DNA of 56,408 bases from assembly GCF_900176035.1 (NCBI RefSeq), contig NZ_FWWT01000016.1, positions 1-56,408 of the forward strand, given 5' to 3'. This DNA comes from Desulfonispora thiosulfatigenes DSM 11270 (lineage in GTDB: Bacteria; Bacillota; Peptococcia; Peptococcales; Desulfonisporaceae). Made by a program: the position numbers and the translations under genes. Positions 43,351 through 53,090 of the stretch are shown piece by piece. The notes under the pieces are model-generated. The model was not told the origin of the DNA. It saw nothing but the letters and a program-made list of their open reading frames with translations, and did no database searches. Positions within the stretch are counted from its first letter, which is position 1, and the number at the start of each line of letters is the position of its first letter.

Positions 43351-43480
43351 GCATAAAGAAACTAAAGAGAGCTTATCCTGAAAAGCTTCTTGCTTTTTTA
43401 AAATTAACCAAAATGAATTAAGAATTGATGAAAGGTGTTTGGGGATTAAAGGAAAATGGGTTAGAGACAGGAGGCGTATT

Positions 43481-44452
43481 ATGAAGAAATTTGAAATTGA
43501 TGTGCCAGTGGTATTGTTTTTATTTGTGAGGCCTCATACCCTAGAAGTTGTGTTTAAGAGGATTAGAGAAGTTAAGCCGAGCAAATTATTTCTGATCTCT
43601 GATGGGCCACGAAATAAAATAGATGAACAAAAAATATTTCGGTGCAGACAAATAGTAGAGAATATTGATTGGGATTGCAAAGTGGAAAAAATGTATTTTG
43701 ATACAAATCAAGGAATGTATGTGACTTTTAAGAAAGCCTTAGATTTTGTATTTTCTCATGTTGATAGGTGTATTTTTTTAGAGGATGATGTGGTGCCATC
43801 TAAGAGTTTTTTCTATTATTGTGAAGAATTACTAGAGAAATACAAGGATGATCTAAGAATCAATAGTATATGTGGAATGAACCATAGGGACATATATGAA
43901 GATACCCCTGATGACTACTTTTTTTGCAAAACAGGTTCAATTTGGGGCTTTGCTTTTTGGAAAAGAACTTATGATCTATTTTATGATTTTGAATACGGAG
44001 ATAGCAAATACTATCTTAAGAATATAAAGCTTAATGCAAGGTTGTACAAGAACTTTTGTGATTCACTAGAAGGCTATGTAAACGATTCAAATTTCAATGG
44101 TCACATACCTGGGCCTGAGTTCTTTTTTGGGTTGAATATTTACGCTCAAAGTCAATTAGTCATAGTACCAAAGAAAAATATGGTCTGTAATATAGGATAT
44201 GGTGAAGGAAACACTCATTTCTCTGATGATATTAGAAAGCTACCTAAAGCTGTGCAAAAAATGTTTAATATGAAGACATATGAAATAGACATGCCAATTA
44301 AACATCCTAAATATATAATTGAAGACAAAAACTATGAAAAGCTACTATATAGAATGATGGGTAGGAGTGTAGCGGTTAAGATATTTAGAAGGATAGAGGT
44401 TTTAACTAGGAAGATATATTATGACACTGCTAAAAAATTCAAAAATAAATAA
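43481..44452 (+). CDS. GT-A-type glycosyltransferase (HlpA-like)
   Basis: From ATG 43481 (GGAGG at 43471) the 323-residue protein has PVVLFLFVRPHTLEVVFKRI, KLFLISDGPR, the metal-binding CIFLEDDVVPSKSFFYYCEE and SIWGFAFWKRTYDLF. This matches a group of capsular GT-A enzymes often labelled 'hemolytic protein HlpA-like'. The DxD-type EDD motif supports a sugar transferase. Donor and acceptor are not known. Confidence 0.8.
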   Translation: MKKFEIDVPVVLFLFVRPHTLEVVFKRIREVKPSKLFLISDGPRNKIDEQKIFRCRQIVENIDWDCKVEKMYFDTNQGMYVTFKKALDFVFSHVDRCIFLEDDVVPSKSFFYYCEELLEKYKDDLRINSICGMNHRDIYEDTPDDYFFCKTGSIWGFAFWKRTYDLFYDFEYGDSKYYLKNIKLNARLYKNFCDSLEGYVNDSNFNGHIPGPEFFFGLNIYAQSQLVIVPKKNMVCNIGYGEGNTHFSDDIRKLPKAVQKMFNMKTYEIDMPIKHPKYIIEDKNYEKLLYRMMGRSVAVKIFRRIEVLTRKIYYDTAKKFKNK

Positions 44453-44485
44453 TAGTTTAAGTTCACTAGGAGGTGCCGTAATAAA

Positions 44486-46042
44486 ATGAGCACTGAGATA
44501 AACAATAAAAATCAGTCATCGCGGCAAATAAAGTACGGTGCCTTAATGTCATATACAGCTGTATTCGTAAATATTATTGCAGGTATGCTGTTTACACCTT
44601 GGATGATCAGGCAAATAGGACAAGCTGATTATGGGCTATATGCATTAGCGCTATCAGTAATTATGTTTTTCACTATAGATTTTGGTTTAGGAGAGTCAGT
44701 ATCACGATTCTTATCCAAATACAATGCAGAAAATCAAGTTGAGAAAAAAAGGGATTTCTTAGGTGTAACATTTAAGCTGTATATAGTAATTGATATGATT
44801 ATATTTATCGCCTTATTAACGGTTTTTTTGTTGGCAGATACAATTTATTCAGAGTTAACTCCTGAGGAACTGGAAAAGTTTAAAATAGTTTTTATTATAG
44901 CTGCTTTCTATGCCCTAGGATCATTTCCATTTCAGCCTTTAAATGGTATCCTTATTTCTCACGAGAGGTTTGTGTTTTTAAAAGCAATGGATTTATTTCA
45001 TCGGTTATTAACAGTAATAACAATGATTGTAGTTTTGCTATTGGGTTTTCGTTTATACGGATTAGTAATTGTTAATGCGCTTACCGGATTTATAGCTATA
45101 ATCCTCAAAATACATTATATATTTAGAAAAAATAAAATGTTGGAAATAAATTTTAGTGCTTGGGACAAAAGATTATTAAAGGAGCTTTTTTCTTTTTCAA
45201 TATGGATAGCTATTATTGTTTTTTCTCAAAGGTTTATATTCACCATTACACCTTCTGTACTAGGCGCCTTTTCAGGAACTGCTGAGATTGCAGTATTTTC
45301 TATTGCATCAACTATGGAGGGCTATGTTTGGATGATAGCTTCAGCATTAAATGGATTGTTCCTACCAAAGGTTACAAGTTTACTATTAAATAAAAATGCT
45401 TATGAAGAAGTAGAAGCTCTTATGATTAAAGTTGGGAGAATTCAACTGATAATAGTTGGATTATTATATGCAGGGTTTCTAACTCTAGGTAAAGACTTTG
45501 TTGAATTATGGCTTGGGAATAATTTTTCCAGTGCATACATTATAACATTATTATTAATAACACCATCACTTGTAGTATTAACACAACAGATTGCAAATAC
45601 AGCACTTGTAGCTAAAAACTTAGTTAAATATCATTGTTTTGGTGTGGTAATTATGAGCATGACTAGTATAGTACTTTCAATAGTTCTTTCACCAAAACTT
45701 GGAGCGACTGGAGCAGGAATAGGTATTTTTATTGGTACCATTCTAGGTGGGGTAGTGGTGATGAATTTAGTATATTCAAGAGTTTTAAGGATAAATCTAG
45801 CTGTATTCTTTCGAGAGTGCCATCTAAAATTATTCATGCCAATAGTTTTAACGATACTAATTGGGTTTTTGGTTCAACTATACTTTCCTTTAGGTGGGTG
45901 GGTTGGATTTTTGATTAAAGTGACCATAGTTAGTATATCGTACTCAATATTAATCTGGAAATTAGGGCTGAATAATTTTGAAAAAGGTTTATTTTTAGGA
46001 ATGGCTAATAATATTGCAAACAGTATTTATAAAAATCGTTAA
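44486..46042 (+). CDS. wzx: Polysaccharide flippase (Wzx/MOP family)
   Basis: A 518-residue polytopic protein with about 12-14 helices. The start RQIKYGALMSYTAVFVNIIA and PWMIRQIGQADYGLYALA are typical of polysaccharide transport proteins of the MOP superfamily. It flips the lipid-linked repeat unit to the outside, to the EpsG-like polymerase. AGGAGGTG precedes ATG 44486. Confidence 0.92.
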   Translation: MSTEINNKNQSSRQIKYGALMSYTAVFVNIIAGMLFTPWMIRQIGQADYGLYALALSVIMFFTIDFGLGESVSRFLSKYNAENQVEKKRDFLGVTFKLYIVIDMIIFIALLTVFLLADTIYSELTPEELEKFKIVFIIAAFYALGSFPFQPLNGILISHERFVFLKAMDLFHRLLTVITMIVVLLLGFRLYGLVIVNALTGFIAIILKIHYIFRKNKMLEINFSAWDKRLLKELFSFSIWIAIIVFSQRFIFTITPSVLGAFSGTAEIAVFSIASTMEGYVWMIASALNGLFLPKVTSLLLNKNAYEEVEALMIKVGRIQLIIVGLLYAGFLTLGKDFVELWLGNNFSSAYIITLLLITPSLVVLTQQIANTALVAKNLVKYHCFGVVIMSMTSIVLSIVLSPKLGATGAGIGIFIGTILGGVVVMNLVYSRVLRINLAVFFRECHLKLFMPIVLTILIGFLVQLYFPLGGWVGFLIKVTIVSISYSILIWKLGLNNFEKGLFLGMANNIANSIYKNR

Positions 46043-46080
46043 TTTGCTTTATGTTCTAGTTGAAATTGGGGAGGTGCAAG

Positions 46081-46671
46081 ATGAATAACAGTTTTTATTC
46101 TAAAGAAGAACTAATTGGTTTGGGATTTTGTGAGATCGGAAGTAATGTACTTATTAGTAAAAAGGCTAGCATATATAATGCAAGCAAAATTTCTATTGGA
46201 AATAATGTAAGGATTGATGACTTTTGTATACTAAGCGGGACAATATCAATAGGAAATTTCATTCACATTGCTGCCTATTCGGCATTATACGGAGGGGAAT
46301 GTGGAATTGAAATTAATGATTATTCTAATATATCTTCAAAAAACTCTATTTATGCAATAAGTGACGACTACTCTGGTATGTCAATGACAAATCCAATGAT
46401 TCCTGATAAGTATAAAAAAATCTATGGAGAAAAGGTTGTTTTTGAAAAACATGTAATAATTGGATCAAGTTGTGTTGTTTTGCCAGGGGTAGTACTAGGT
46501 GAAGGCAGTTCATTTGGAGCAATGTCTCTGATAAATAAAAGTTCGGAACCTTGGACAATAAATGCAGGAATACCCTTCAGAAAAATTAAAGATAGAAGTA
46601 AAGAAATACTGAAGCTTGAAGAACAATTTATTAAGGAGGTAGGTGAAAAATGCGTAAACCAATCCAAGTAA
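46081..46671 (+). CDS. Hexapeptide acyltransferase
   Basis: The 196-residue protein starts at ATG 46081 behind GGGGAGGTG. It consists of left-handed beta-helix repeats (ISIGNNVRIDDFCILSG, EINDYSNISSKNSIYAISDD) and ends VVLPGVVLGEGSSFGAMSLI. It overlaps the VioA-like transaminase by 22 nt and probably acetylates the amino group of the dTDP-amino sugar, as VioB or FdtC do; O-acetylation of the polymer is the alternative. Confidence 0.85.
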   Translation: MNNSFYSKEELIGLGFCEIGSNVLISKKASIYNASKISIGNNVRIDDFCILSGTISIGNFIHIAAYSALYGGECGIEINDYSNISSKNSIYAISDDYSGMSMTNPMIPDKYKKIYGEKVVFEKHVIIGSSCVVLPGVVLGEGSSFGAMSLINKSSEPWTINAGIPFRKIKDRSKEILKLEEQFIKEVGEKCVNQSK

Positions 46672-47846
46672 CCCAATCATCAATGCCAGAACTTAATGAA
46701 TATATCGAAGAAATTAAAGAATTATGGAACAGCCGTTGGCTCACCAACATGGGTGTCAAACATAAAGAACTCGAATCACAACTCATTAAATATTTAAATG
46801 TTAACAATATAACCTTATTCACTAACGGCCACTTAGCACTTGAATTTATTATAGCAGCACTAGGTTTAACAGGAGAAGTAATCACCACGCCTTTTACTTT
46901 TGCCTCAACGACTCATGCAATCGTAAGAAATGGCTTAAAACCTGTATTTTGTGATATTAATCAAGATGATTATACAATTGATGTCAATAAAATTGAAGGC
47001 TTAATTACTGAAAAAACTACGGCAATTATTCCCGTTCATGTTTATGGCAATATTTGCAATGTTGAAAAAATAGAGCAAATTGCAAAAAAACATAATCTAA
47101 AAGTAATTTATGATGCAGCTCATACATTTGGGGTTAAAGTAAATGGACAAGGCGTAGGATCTTTTGGGGATGCGTCTATGTTTAGTTTTCATGCTACCAA
47201 AGTATTTAACACCATTGAAGGTGGGGCTGTCACCTATAATGATCCTTCTCTTAAATCAGTCCTAAATAATTTAAAGAATTTTGGAATTACGGGACTAGAG
47301 ACAGTTGAATATATTGGTAGTAATGCAAAAATGAATGAGTTTCAAGCCGCAATGGGAATTTGTAATCTGAGGCATGTAGATGAAGAAATAGCTAAAAGAA
47401 AAATTGTTGTGGAAAGATATATTGCAAATTTAAAAGGCTTAATAGGAATAAAATTATCAGAAGTACAAGAAGGCGTAAAAAGTAATTATGCCTACTTCCC
47501 TGTAGTTTTTGAGGGTTACAAGAAAACTAGAGATGAAGTCTTTGAGCAATTAAGAGCACATAATATTATGGCAAGAAAATACTTCTATCCGCTTACAAAT
47601 AGCTTTGAGTGTTATAAAGGTGAATATAATGTGGAAGATACACCTGTAGCTAAATATATAGCAGAAAGAGTTTTAACCTTACCCTTATATGCAGATTTAA
47701 GCTTAGAAGATGTAGATAGAATTTGTGAAAAGATTAAAGAGATAAGGGGGAAACGTTGTGAAAGGAATTATCCTCGCAGGTGGAAAGGGAACAAGGCTTT
47801 ATCCAATGACGAAGGCAGTATCAAAGCAGTTACTACCAATATATGA
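46650..47846 (+). CDS. vioA: DegT-family dTDP-4-amino-4,6-dideoxyglucose transaminase (VioA-like)
   Basis: A PLP transaminase of 398 residues. [45 protein letters not shown] and [13 protein letters not shown] (Lys184) match VioA/DesI-type enzymes acting on dTDP-4-keto-6-deoxyglucose, which the following rfbA and rfbB supply. AAGGAGGT supports the start. The normal C-terminus would be near KIKEIRG; here the frame runs on for about 29 codons into rfbA, an 89-nt overlap, so the original stop seems lost. Confidence 0.85.
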   Translation: MRKPIQVTQSSMPELNEYIEEIKELWNSRWLTNMGVKHKELESQLIKYLNVNNITLFTNGHLALEFIIAALGLTGEVITTPFTFASTTHAIVRNGLKPVFCDINQDDYTIDVNKIEGLITEKTTAIIPVHVYGNICNVEKIEQIAKKHNLKVIYDAAHTFGVKVNGQGVGSFGDASMFSFHATKVFNTIEGGAVTYNDPSLKSVLNNLKNFGITGLETVEYIGSNAKMNEFQAAMGICNLRHVDEEIAKRKIVVERYIANLKGLIGIKLSEVQEGVKSNYAYFPVVFEGYKKTRDEVFEQLRAHNIMARKYFYPLTNSFECYKGEYNVEDTPVAKYIAERVLTLPLYADLSLEDVDRICEKIKEIRGKRCERNYPRRWKGNKALSNDEGSIKAVTTNI

Positions 47847-48624
47847 TAAGCCGCTTATATATTATCCACTATCGGTGCTTATGTTAGCAGCAATTAGAGA
47901 GATTTTAATTATTTCTACGCCAGAAGATACACCTGTATATGAGAAATTATTGGGAGACGGATCATCTTTGGGGCTAAAATTCTCATACAAAGTACAGGAC
48001 AAGCCTAGAGGATTAGCAGATGCATTCATACAAGGAGAAGATTTCATTGGTGATGACAGTGTATGTCTAATTTTAGGTGACAATGTTTTCTACGGTCAAG
48101 ATTTAACAAAAGTACTAAATCAAGCAACGGCTGCCAAAGAAGGTGCAGTTATCTTTGGCTATCCTGTAAAAGATGCTAGGTCATTTGGTGTTGTAGAGTT
48201 TGATGAAAATCGAAAAGTACTTTCCATAGAAGAAAAACCAGAGCATCCAAAATCAAACTATGCTGTTCCAGGTTTATATTTCTATGATAATCGAGTGGTA
48301 GAGATTGCGAAGAATATTAAGCCATCAGCTCGTGGTGAAATAGAAATTACTTCAATTAATAATGAATACTTAGAAAAGAAAGATCTTAATGTTGTTCTAT
48401 TAGGGCGTGGTATGGCATGGTTAGATACAGGAACACCTGAAGGAATGCTTAAAGCTGCAGAATATGTAGAAGCGGTTCAATCAAGACAAGGTTTTTATAT
48501 AGCATGTCTAGAAGAAATAGCTTGGAGACGAGGTTTTATTGATGATAGTCAATTAAAAGAAGTCGGTGAAAGTTTAAAGATGACGGAATATGGACAATAT
48601 ATCTTATCATTGTTAGAAGTATAA
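47758..48624 (+). CDS. rfbA: Glucose-1-phosphate thymidylyltransferase RfbA
   Basis: The 288-residue enzyme makes dTDP-glucose. The signature [22 protein letters not shown] is at the N-terminus, with [33 protein letters not shown] and the terminal [19 protein letters not shown] start with AAGGGGG 9 nt upstream. Length is normal for RfbA. Confidence 0.95.
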   Translation: MKGIILAGGKGTRLYPMTKAVSKQLLPIYDKPLIYYPLSVLMLAAIREILIISTPEDTPVYEKLLGDGSSLGLKFSYKVQDKPRGLADAFIQGEDFIGDDSVCLILGDNVFYGQDLTKVLNQATAAKEGAVIFGYPVKDARSFGVVEFDENRKVLSIEEKPEHPKSNYAVPGLYFYDNRVVEIAKNIKPSARGEIEITSINNEYLEKKDLNVVLLGRGMAWLDTGTPEGMLKAAEYVEAVQSRQGFYIACLEEIAWRRGFIDDSQLKEVGESLKMTEYGQYILSLLEV

Positions 48625-48648
48625 GAGAGAAATGCGAGGTAAAATAAA

Positions 48649-49728
48649 ATGAAAACAATACTAGTAACAGGTGGCGCAGGTTTTATCGGAAGTAACTTTG
48701 TAAACTTAATGCTTAATAAGCATCCAGACTATAAAATCATCAACATAGATGCTCTTACATACGCTGGGAATTTAGAAAATCTTAAGGATATAGACGGGAA
48801 CGCTAATTATGAGTTTATCAAAGTCGATATCAGAGACAGAGAAAAAATTGATGAAATTTTTAAAAATAATGAAATAACTTCAGTTGTTAACTTTGCAGCA
48901 GAATCACATGTAGATAGAAGCATTGAAGAACCAGAAATATTCTTAACAACAAATATCATTGGAACTCAAGTTCTCTTAGATACAGCTAAGAAGTACTGGA
49001 AAGTAAACCCAAATGATAAATATTGTAAAGAATACAAGCCAGGAGTTAAATTTCTTCAAGTTTCTACTGACGAAGTTTATGGTGCCTTAGGTGAAACAGG
49101 TTTATTTGTAGAAACAATGCCCCTTCTGCCAAATAGCCCATATTCAGCTTCTAAAGCAAGTGCTGATTTGATTGTAAGGTCATATAATGAAACTTTTGGA
49201 TTACCTATGAACATTACAAGATGTAGTAATAACTATGGTCCATATCAGTTCCCGGAAAAGCTTATTCCTCTTATGATTAATAACTGCCTTAAAGAAAAAG
49301 AACTTCCAATATACGGAGATGGCATGCAAATCAGAGACTGGCTTCATGTATCAGATCATTGTACTGCTATAGACACGGTGCTTCATAAAGGTAAAGATGG
49401 AGAAGTATATAATATCGGTGGAAACAACGAAAAAGCTAATACCGAAATTGTAAAACTAATCATTAATACACTAGGAAAATCAGAGAATCTTATAAAATAC
49501 GTAAAAGATCGCCCAGGGCATGACAGAAGATATGCTATAGACAACACTAAGATAACAACTGAGCTTGGGTGGGAGCCAGCATACACATTTGAACAAGGAA
49601 TTAAAGAAACAATAGAGTGGTATTTAGATAATACACAGTGGATTGAAAATATCATTTCAGGGGATTATGCTAATTATTACGATAAGATGTATTCAGGAAT
49701 AGATGAAGTTGCAGCAATTAAAGAATAG
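48649..49728 (+). CDS. rfbB: dTDP-glucose 4,6-dehydratase RfbB
   Basis: The 359-residue SDR enzyme forms dTDP-4-keto-6-deoxyglucose. It has TGGAGFIGSNFVNLML, NFAAESHVDRSI, VSTDEVYGALG, YSASKASADLIV (the YxxxK pair) and the terminal RPGHDRRYAID. RfbC and RfbD do not follow, so the product most likely goes to the VioA-like transaminase. It ends the polysaccharide operon. Confidence 0.95.
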   Translation: MKTILVTGGAGFIGSNFVNLMLNKHPDYKIINIDALTYAGNLENLKDIDGNANYEFIKVDIRDREKIDEIFKNNEITSVVNFAAESHVDRSIEEPEIFLTTNIIGTQVLLDTAKKYWKVNPNDKYCKEYKPGVKFLQVSTDEVYGALGETGLFVETMPLLPNSPYSASKASADLIVRSYNETFGLPMNITRCSNNYGPYQFPEKLIPLMINNCLKEKELPIYGDGMQIRDWLHVSDHCTAIDTVLHKGKDGEVYNIGGNNEKANTEIVKLIINTLGKSENLIKYVKDRPGHDRRYAIDNTKITTELGWEPAYTFEQGIKETIEWYLDNTQWIENIISGDYANYYDKMYSGIDEVAAIKE

Positions 49729-50024
49729 ACATATAAGACGAGCATCATCCCTGTCACTTAACGTATTATTTAGTGAAAGTAGTAGAGAAGGAAGTAGAAT
49801 CTTTGGCTGAGGTTGCTGCTGGGAAAGACATTTAGAGGATCATTAACAAGACGGGCATTTAAGTTTGGAATCAGAGATTAATATATTGCCCGTTTTATTT
49901 TTTAGATAGACTTGTCGGGACATTTTGTTGATGGGAAGTTAATGCAGATAATATTACAAGATAATTAGTTGAAAGTAGTCATTTATTAATGGAAATTGTA
50001 TTGTTAAAAATTGGAGGAGACTTT
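49729..50024. other. Intergenic region with a short relic and direct repeat copy 1
   Basis: A stretch at about 49774-49835 reads VKVVEKEVESLAEVAAGKDI and stop, like the end of a lost gene I cannot identify. Direct repeat copy 1, which is a terminator, follows at 49848-49925. Confidence 0.4.
49848..49925 (+). repeat. Terminator-containing direct repeat, copy 1
   Basis: ACGGGCA (49851-49857) and TGCCCGT (49887-49893) form a perfect 7-bp stem followed by a T-rich tail. The whole stretch, including the loop and about 25 nt behind the tail, recurs at 50388-50463 on the other side of the 50025 gene. Confidence 0.75.
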
Positions 50025-50402
50025 ATGATGAATGGGCAAAGTTATGCAGTTGAGATTGAACACATTATTAGAGATGTTTTTTCATGTGATAGATTTGGCT
50101 TCGGAGGTGTTGCTAATTCTGACTTTATAAGATCGAAACCTTTCATTGCTATTATTGCAGCTTTAGCATATCAATTTGCAGTAGCTGGTGAAAATCAAAG
50201 AGGTCAGATTGAAAATTTTATTGAAGACAAATCATTCTATTCAGATTTTAGTATTGATGAACTTCTTTCGTTTGAAACATCAGAAAAAGTAATTGATGGA
50301 ATAAATGTAGATATTGGATTTCTGTCTGGTGGAGAGGCAATAAAAAAATTATCAAGGATTTTAGAGAAGTTATTAAGTGATAAAGAAAAGACGCGCATTT
50401 AA
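50025..50402 (+). CDS. Uncharacterised small protein in a repeat-flanked cassette (125 aa)
   Basis: ATG 50025 has GGAGGAGA 6 nt upstream. The acidic, mostly helical protein (IEHIIRDVFSCDRFGFGGVAN to LSRILEKLLSDKEKTRI) matches no family I know. A conserved-looking GFGGVANSDFIRSKPF segment may be the core. Its last four codons and stop lie inside the second direct repeat, so its 3' end was formed by the repeat. It is the first gene of the accessory region. Confidence 0.6.
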   Translation: MMNGQSYAVEIEHIIRDVFSCDRFGFGGVANSDFIRSKPFIAIIAALAYQFAVAGENQRGQIENFIEDKSFYSDFSIDELLSFETSEKVIDGINVDIGFLSGGEAIKKLSRILEKLLSDKEKTRI

Positions 50403-50463
50403 GTTTGGAAGCAGAGATGCATATATTGCCGTTTTATTTTCTAGATAGACTTATCAGAATATT
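50388..50463 (+). repeat. Terminator-derived direct repeat, copy 2
   Basis: Direct repeat of 49848-49925 with about 85 % visual identity. The stem is broken here (ACGCGCA against TGCCGT), so copy 1 is probably the ancestral terminator. Confidence 0.75.
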
Positions 50464-50580
50464 TGGGTTAAAGGTTGAAGTGAGGGATTGTCAGGTTGAC
50501 ATGAGTACAAATCTTTATACCAGAATTATGACATTTATAAAGAGCAGGTCAACATCTGTAGAAAAAGGGGCGGATGAACA

Positions 50581-51708
50581 TTGAAATCAGTTTTAGTTGG
50601 AAATGGGATAAATATTCAATTTGGTGGGATGGCTTATTCCAGCAGTTTTATAATGAAAAGGGTCAAATATAAAGCGGAAATGGATGGATATGATGAGCTC
50701 TTTAATAATTCTTTAACTAAAGTAGATATTATGGGAATTTTGAACGGTTTTGTAAGTATTTCAAATGATATAGTAGATAATAATTATGATGATTATGTAA
50801 AAAACGCAGATGAGAGGGATGCCCTTATTGATTACAAGAGAAGATATGGTAAGATTCAATCATCGCATGAAATTATGTTAGAAGATTGGTTCTTTATTTT
50901 TCATATGTTCTTCTTGAAGAATAAAGATATTTCTGATAACGCTACTTCTTCAAAACAAGGGTTTGAAAGATTAATATTAGATGCCATTTATAATGATGGA
51001 GATATTCAAAAGCTACATACTAAAATGAATAGGAAAGTTAAGGGGTTCTTTAATAGATTTGATAATATTTTCACACTAAATTATGATAACAATCTAGAAA
51101 GATTGACTGGAAAAGATGTGTTTCATTTACACGGTGATTATTCAATATTACATAGTAGTGAAAATCTGGATTATGTTAGTGGATATATTAGGGAAAACAT
51201 GAAAAAAAGAGTTGTAATAAACGGGTATGAACACTGTTTTTGCAATGCGTTACTCGATTATAGTGGAAAATTAAAACTGAGAAATGCTGATCTTAATCAC
51301 ATGTTAAATATTGATTCAGAAAAATATCGTTTTAGATATGGGATGGATCAAAACTGGAAGAATGATCTATTAGGGTGCAAATCAGATAAACCAAATGAAT
51401 ATGAGATTATTATGACCAAAATTAATAATCCAGGTTTGAAAATGGCATCAGACTATTATTTTGACAAATTAAGAAAAATCGAAGGGGAGTTGCATATTTT
51501 GGGGATGTCTCCCAATAACGATGATCATATATTTGATATCGTTAAAGAAAATCAAAAAATCGAAAAAGTTTATTTCTACTATTTTTCAGAATCTGAAAAA
51601 CGTAAGGCGGAGGAAAGTTTTCCATCTGAAATTTATGAATTTAAGAGTATGCTGAAACTATGGTCAGATTTAGGATGTGAACAAAAGAAATATAAATGCA
51701 ATGTCTGA
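50581..51708 (+). CDS. SIR2-like domain protein, probable defence NADase
   Basis: The 375-residue protein has the marks of SIR2-like proteins in bacterial defence systems: VLVGNGINIQFGG (residues 4-16) as the NAD loop, FTLNYDNNLERL (164-175, compare TTNYD), the catalytic-type histidine in FHLHGDY (His184) and LHILGMSPNNDDHIFDIV near residue 305-322. SIR2 effectors such as those of Thoeris, DSR or SIR2-HerA destroy NAD on infection. It starts at TTG 50581 behind AAAGGGGCGG. A small gene overlaps its end. The subfamily is unknown, so the defence role is inferred. Confidence 0.7.
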   Translation: MKSVLVGNGINIQFGGMAYSSSFIMKRVKYKAEMDGYDELFNNSLTKVDIMGILNGFVSISNDIVDNNYDDYVKNADERDALIDYKRRYGKIQSSHEIMLEDWFFIFHMFFLKNKDISDNATSSKQGFERLILDAIYNDGDIQKLHTKMNRKVKGFFNRFDNIFTLNYDNNLERLTGKDVFHLHGDYSILHSSENLDYVSGYIRENMKKRVVINGYEHCFCNALLDYSGKLKLRNADLNHMLNIDSEKYRFRYGMDQNWKNDLLGCKSDKPNEYEIIMTKINNPGLKMASDYYFDKLRKIEGELHILGMSPNNDDHIFDIVKENQKIEKVYFYYFSESEKRKAEESFPSEIYEFKSMLKLWSDLGCEQKKYKCNV

Positions 51709-51946
51709 TGATTCAATTACTAAAGAACAAATAATTAACGAAGTGAATAGTATTCCTCAATTTGAAATGGATAGGCTTTGTATGTTGGTTAAGACGGATT
51801 TGATAAGTAGGAACCATGACAATAGAAGTACTGATTTAGCAGAATTTTCTAAGGCAAAAGCCAGTGTTAGTTACATTGCTTTGAAGGAAGGAATATTACC
51901 TTCTGTTTTGTATATGGTTTATGTAATGAATTGGAATAAACGATAA
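51701..51946 (+). CDS. Small partner of the SIR2-like protein (81 aa)
   Basis: ATG 51701 overlaps the stop of the SIR2-like gene (ATGTCTGA), the sign of translational coupling. The product is a charged helical protein (MSDDSITKEQIINEVNSIPQ to YIALKEGILPSVLYMVYVMN). I recognise no domain. By position it could be the sensor or inhibitor of the SIR2-like protein. Confidence 0.6.
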   Translation: MSDDSITKEQIINEVNSIPQFEMDRLCMLVKTDLISRNHDNRSTDLAEFSKAKASVSYIALKEGILPSVLYMVYVMNWNKR

Positions 51947-52087
51947 AACTGACTTGATTATGAATATCTATGAAGGTATCCTTGCTAGGCACTTAACTTA
52001 TTACAACCACGAATAAGATTAACCAGATCCTTCGATGAGGCCTCACATACATAACCTAGGCTATACTATTGAATTGGAGGTGATTGT

Positions 52088-53047
52088 ATGAACTTGTGGG
52101 AAGTCTATGATAAAATTGATGGGTATTTAAATCAAAAACTACTTACCATTCCTCCATATCCTTGTGTTTCAGGAAGTAAGGTTCAGGAATTATTAGACTG
52201 CTTAGAAAATCCAGATCCAGCTTGGGGTGGATTAGATGGAGAGATTTTAAGGATGGTAATTCATCCTTGGCAAAGAGCATATCAAGTTGAATATAAATAT
52301 AGGCCATCAAAAATATTTACAGGTTCTATGAAAGTGATAGAAAGTGCTACTTATGATCTAATGATTGGTAATTACGTCTGCTCATATCTAAGCTTAGTTC
52401 CGGTTGTTGAAGCGGTATTAAGACAGTGGGCTACTGAAAAATCTGATGAAATTGAATCATCAAATAAGAATGGCGATTTCAAGATAAGCGTCTTTTCAAA
52501 AAATCTAGTCAGTTATTTAGAGGAAAAGAATGAGCAAAGAAAGTCAAACCCTAAGTTTCAAAAGTGGGTAAGCAATCAGATTAAATATTTTGAGTTTATG
52601 ATGGATAAAGTCTTTTATCTCAGGTTTAAAGATTCGGAAGAAGGTGTACAGAGAGAGTTTAACAGAAATAGAGTTTTACACCTTTTGGACAACATAGAAG
52701 ATACTAGAGTTTTACGGGATAATAATACAAGAATTTTTTTGTTGCTGGATATTATTGCTGAGTTATATTTGTGCTTAGATGATAATCTTTATGTTAAAAA
52801 CACTTTTTATGCTGATTGTGAAGATAATATTGATTTTAATTTGAGATGGAAGACCTATCTCAAAAATGAGCTAGAATCTATAGGTTTTACAGATATGAAT
52901 ATAATACGGTTTGCATTTTTAACCAAAGATGAAAAGGTGTGTTTATCTGAGGAGAAAAAGAAGAAGTTTATTGAGCAGCAAGAACTTCGGATAAGGCTTT
53001 TGGAATCTAGAAATTTTAATGGGGAAAGTAAGCACGATGAGAAGTAA
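52088..53047 (+). CDS. Uncharacterised protein with HEPN-like Rx4H motif (319 aa)
   Basis: ATG 52088 follows TTGGAGGTGA. The protein is mostly helical and soluble. EFNRNRVLHLLDN has Arg193-x4-His198, the HEPN RNase motif, followed by a long helix (NNTRIFLLLDIIAELYL) as in HEPN folds. HEPN proteins are frequent RNases in toxin-antitoxin and abortive infection systems. I know no exact family. The middle part (SLVPVVEAVLRQWATEK) also fits a helical bundle. Classification is by motif only. Confidence 0.5.
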   Translation: MNLWEVYDKIDGYLNQKLLTIPPYPCVSGSKVQELLDCLENPDPAWGGLDGEILRMVIHPWQRAYQVEYKYRPSKIFTGSMKVIESATYDLMIGNYVCSYLSLVPVVEAVLRQWATEKSDEIESSNKNGDFKISVFSKNLVSYLEEKNEQRKSNPKFQKWVSNQIKYFEFMMDKVFYLRFKDSEEGVQREFNRNRVLHLLDNIEDTRVLRDNNTRIFLLLDIIAELYLCLDDNLYVKNTFYADCEDNIDFNLRWKTYLKNELESIGFTDMNIIRFAFLTKDEKVCLSEEKKKKFIEQQELRIRLLESRNFNGESKHDEK

Positions 53048-53090
53048 AAAAAGGATGGATAAATCATTACGCAAACAATCGCTAACAACC

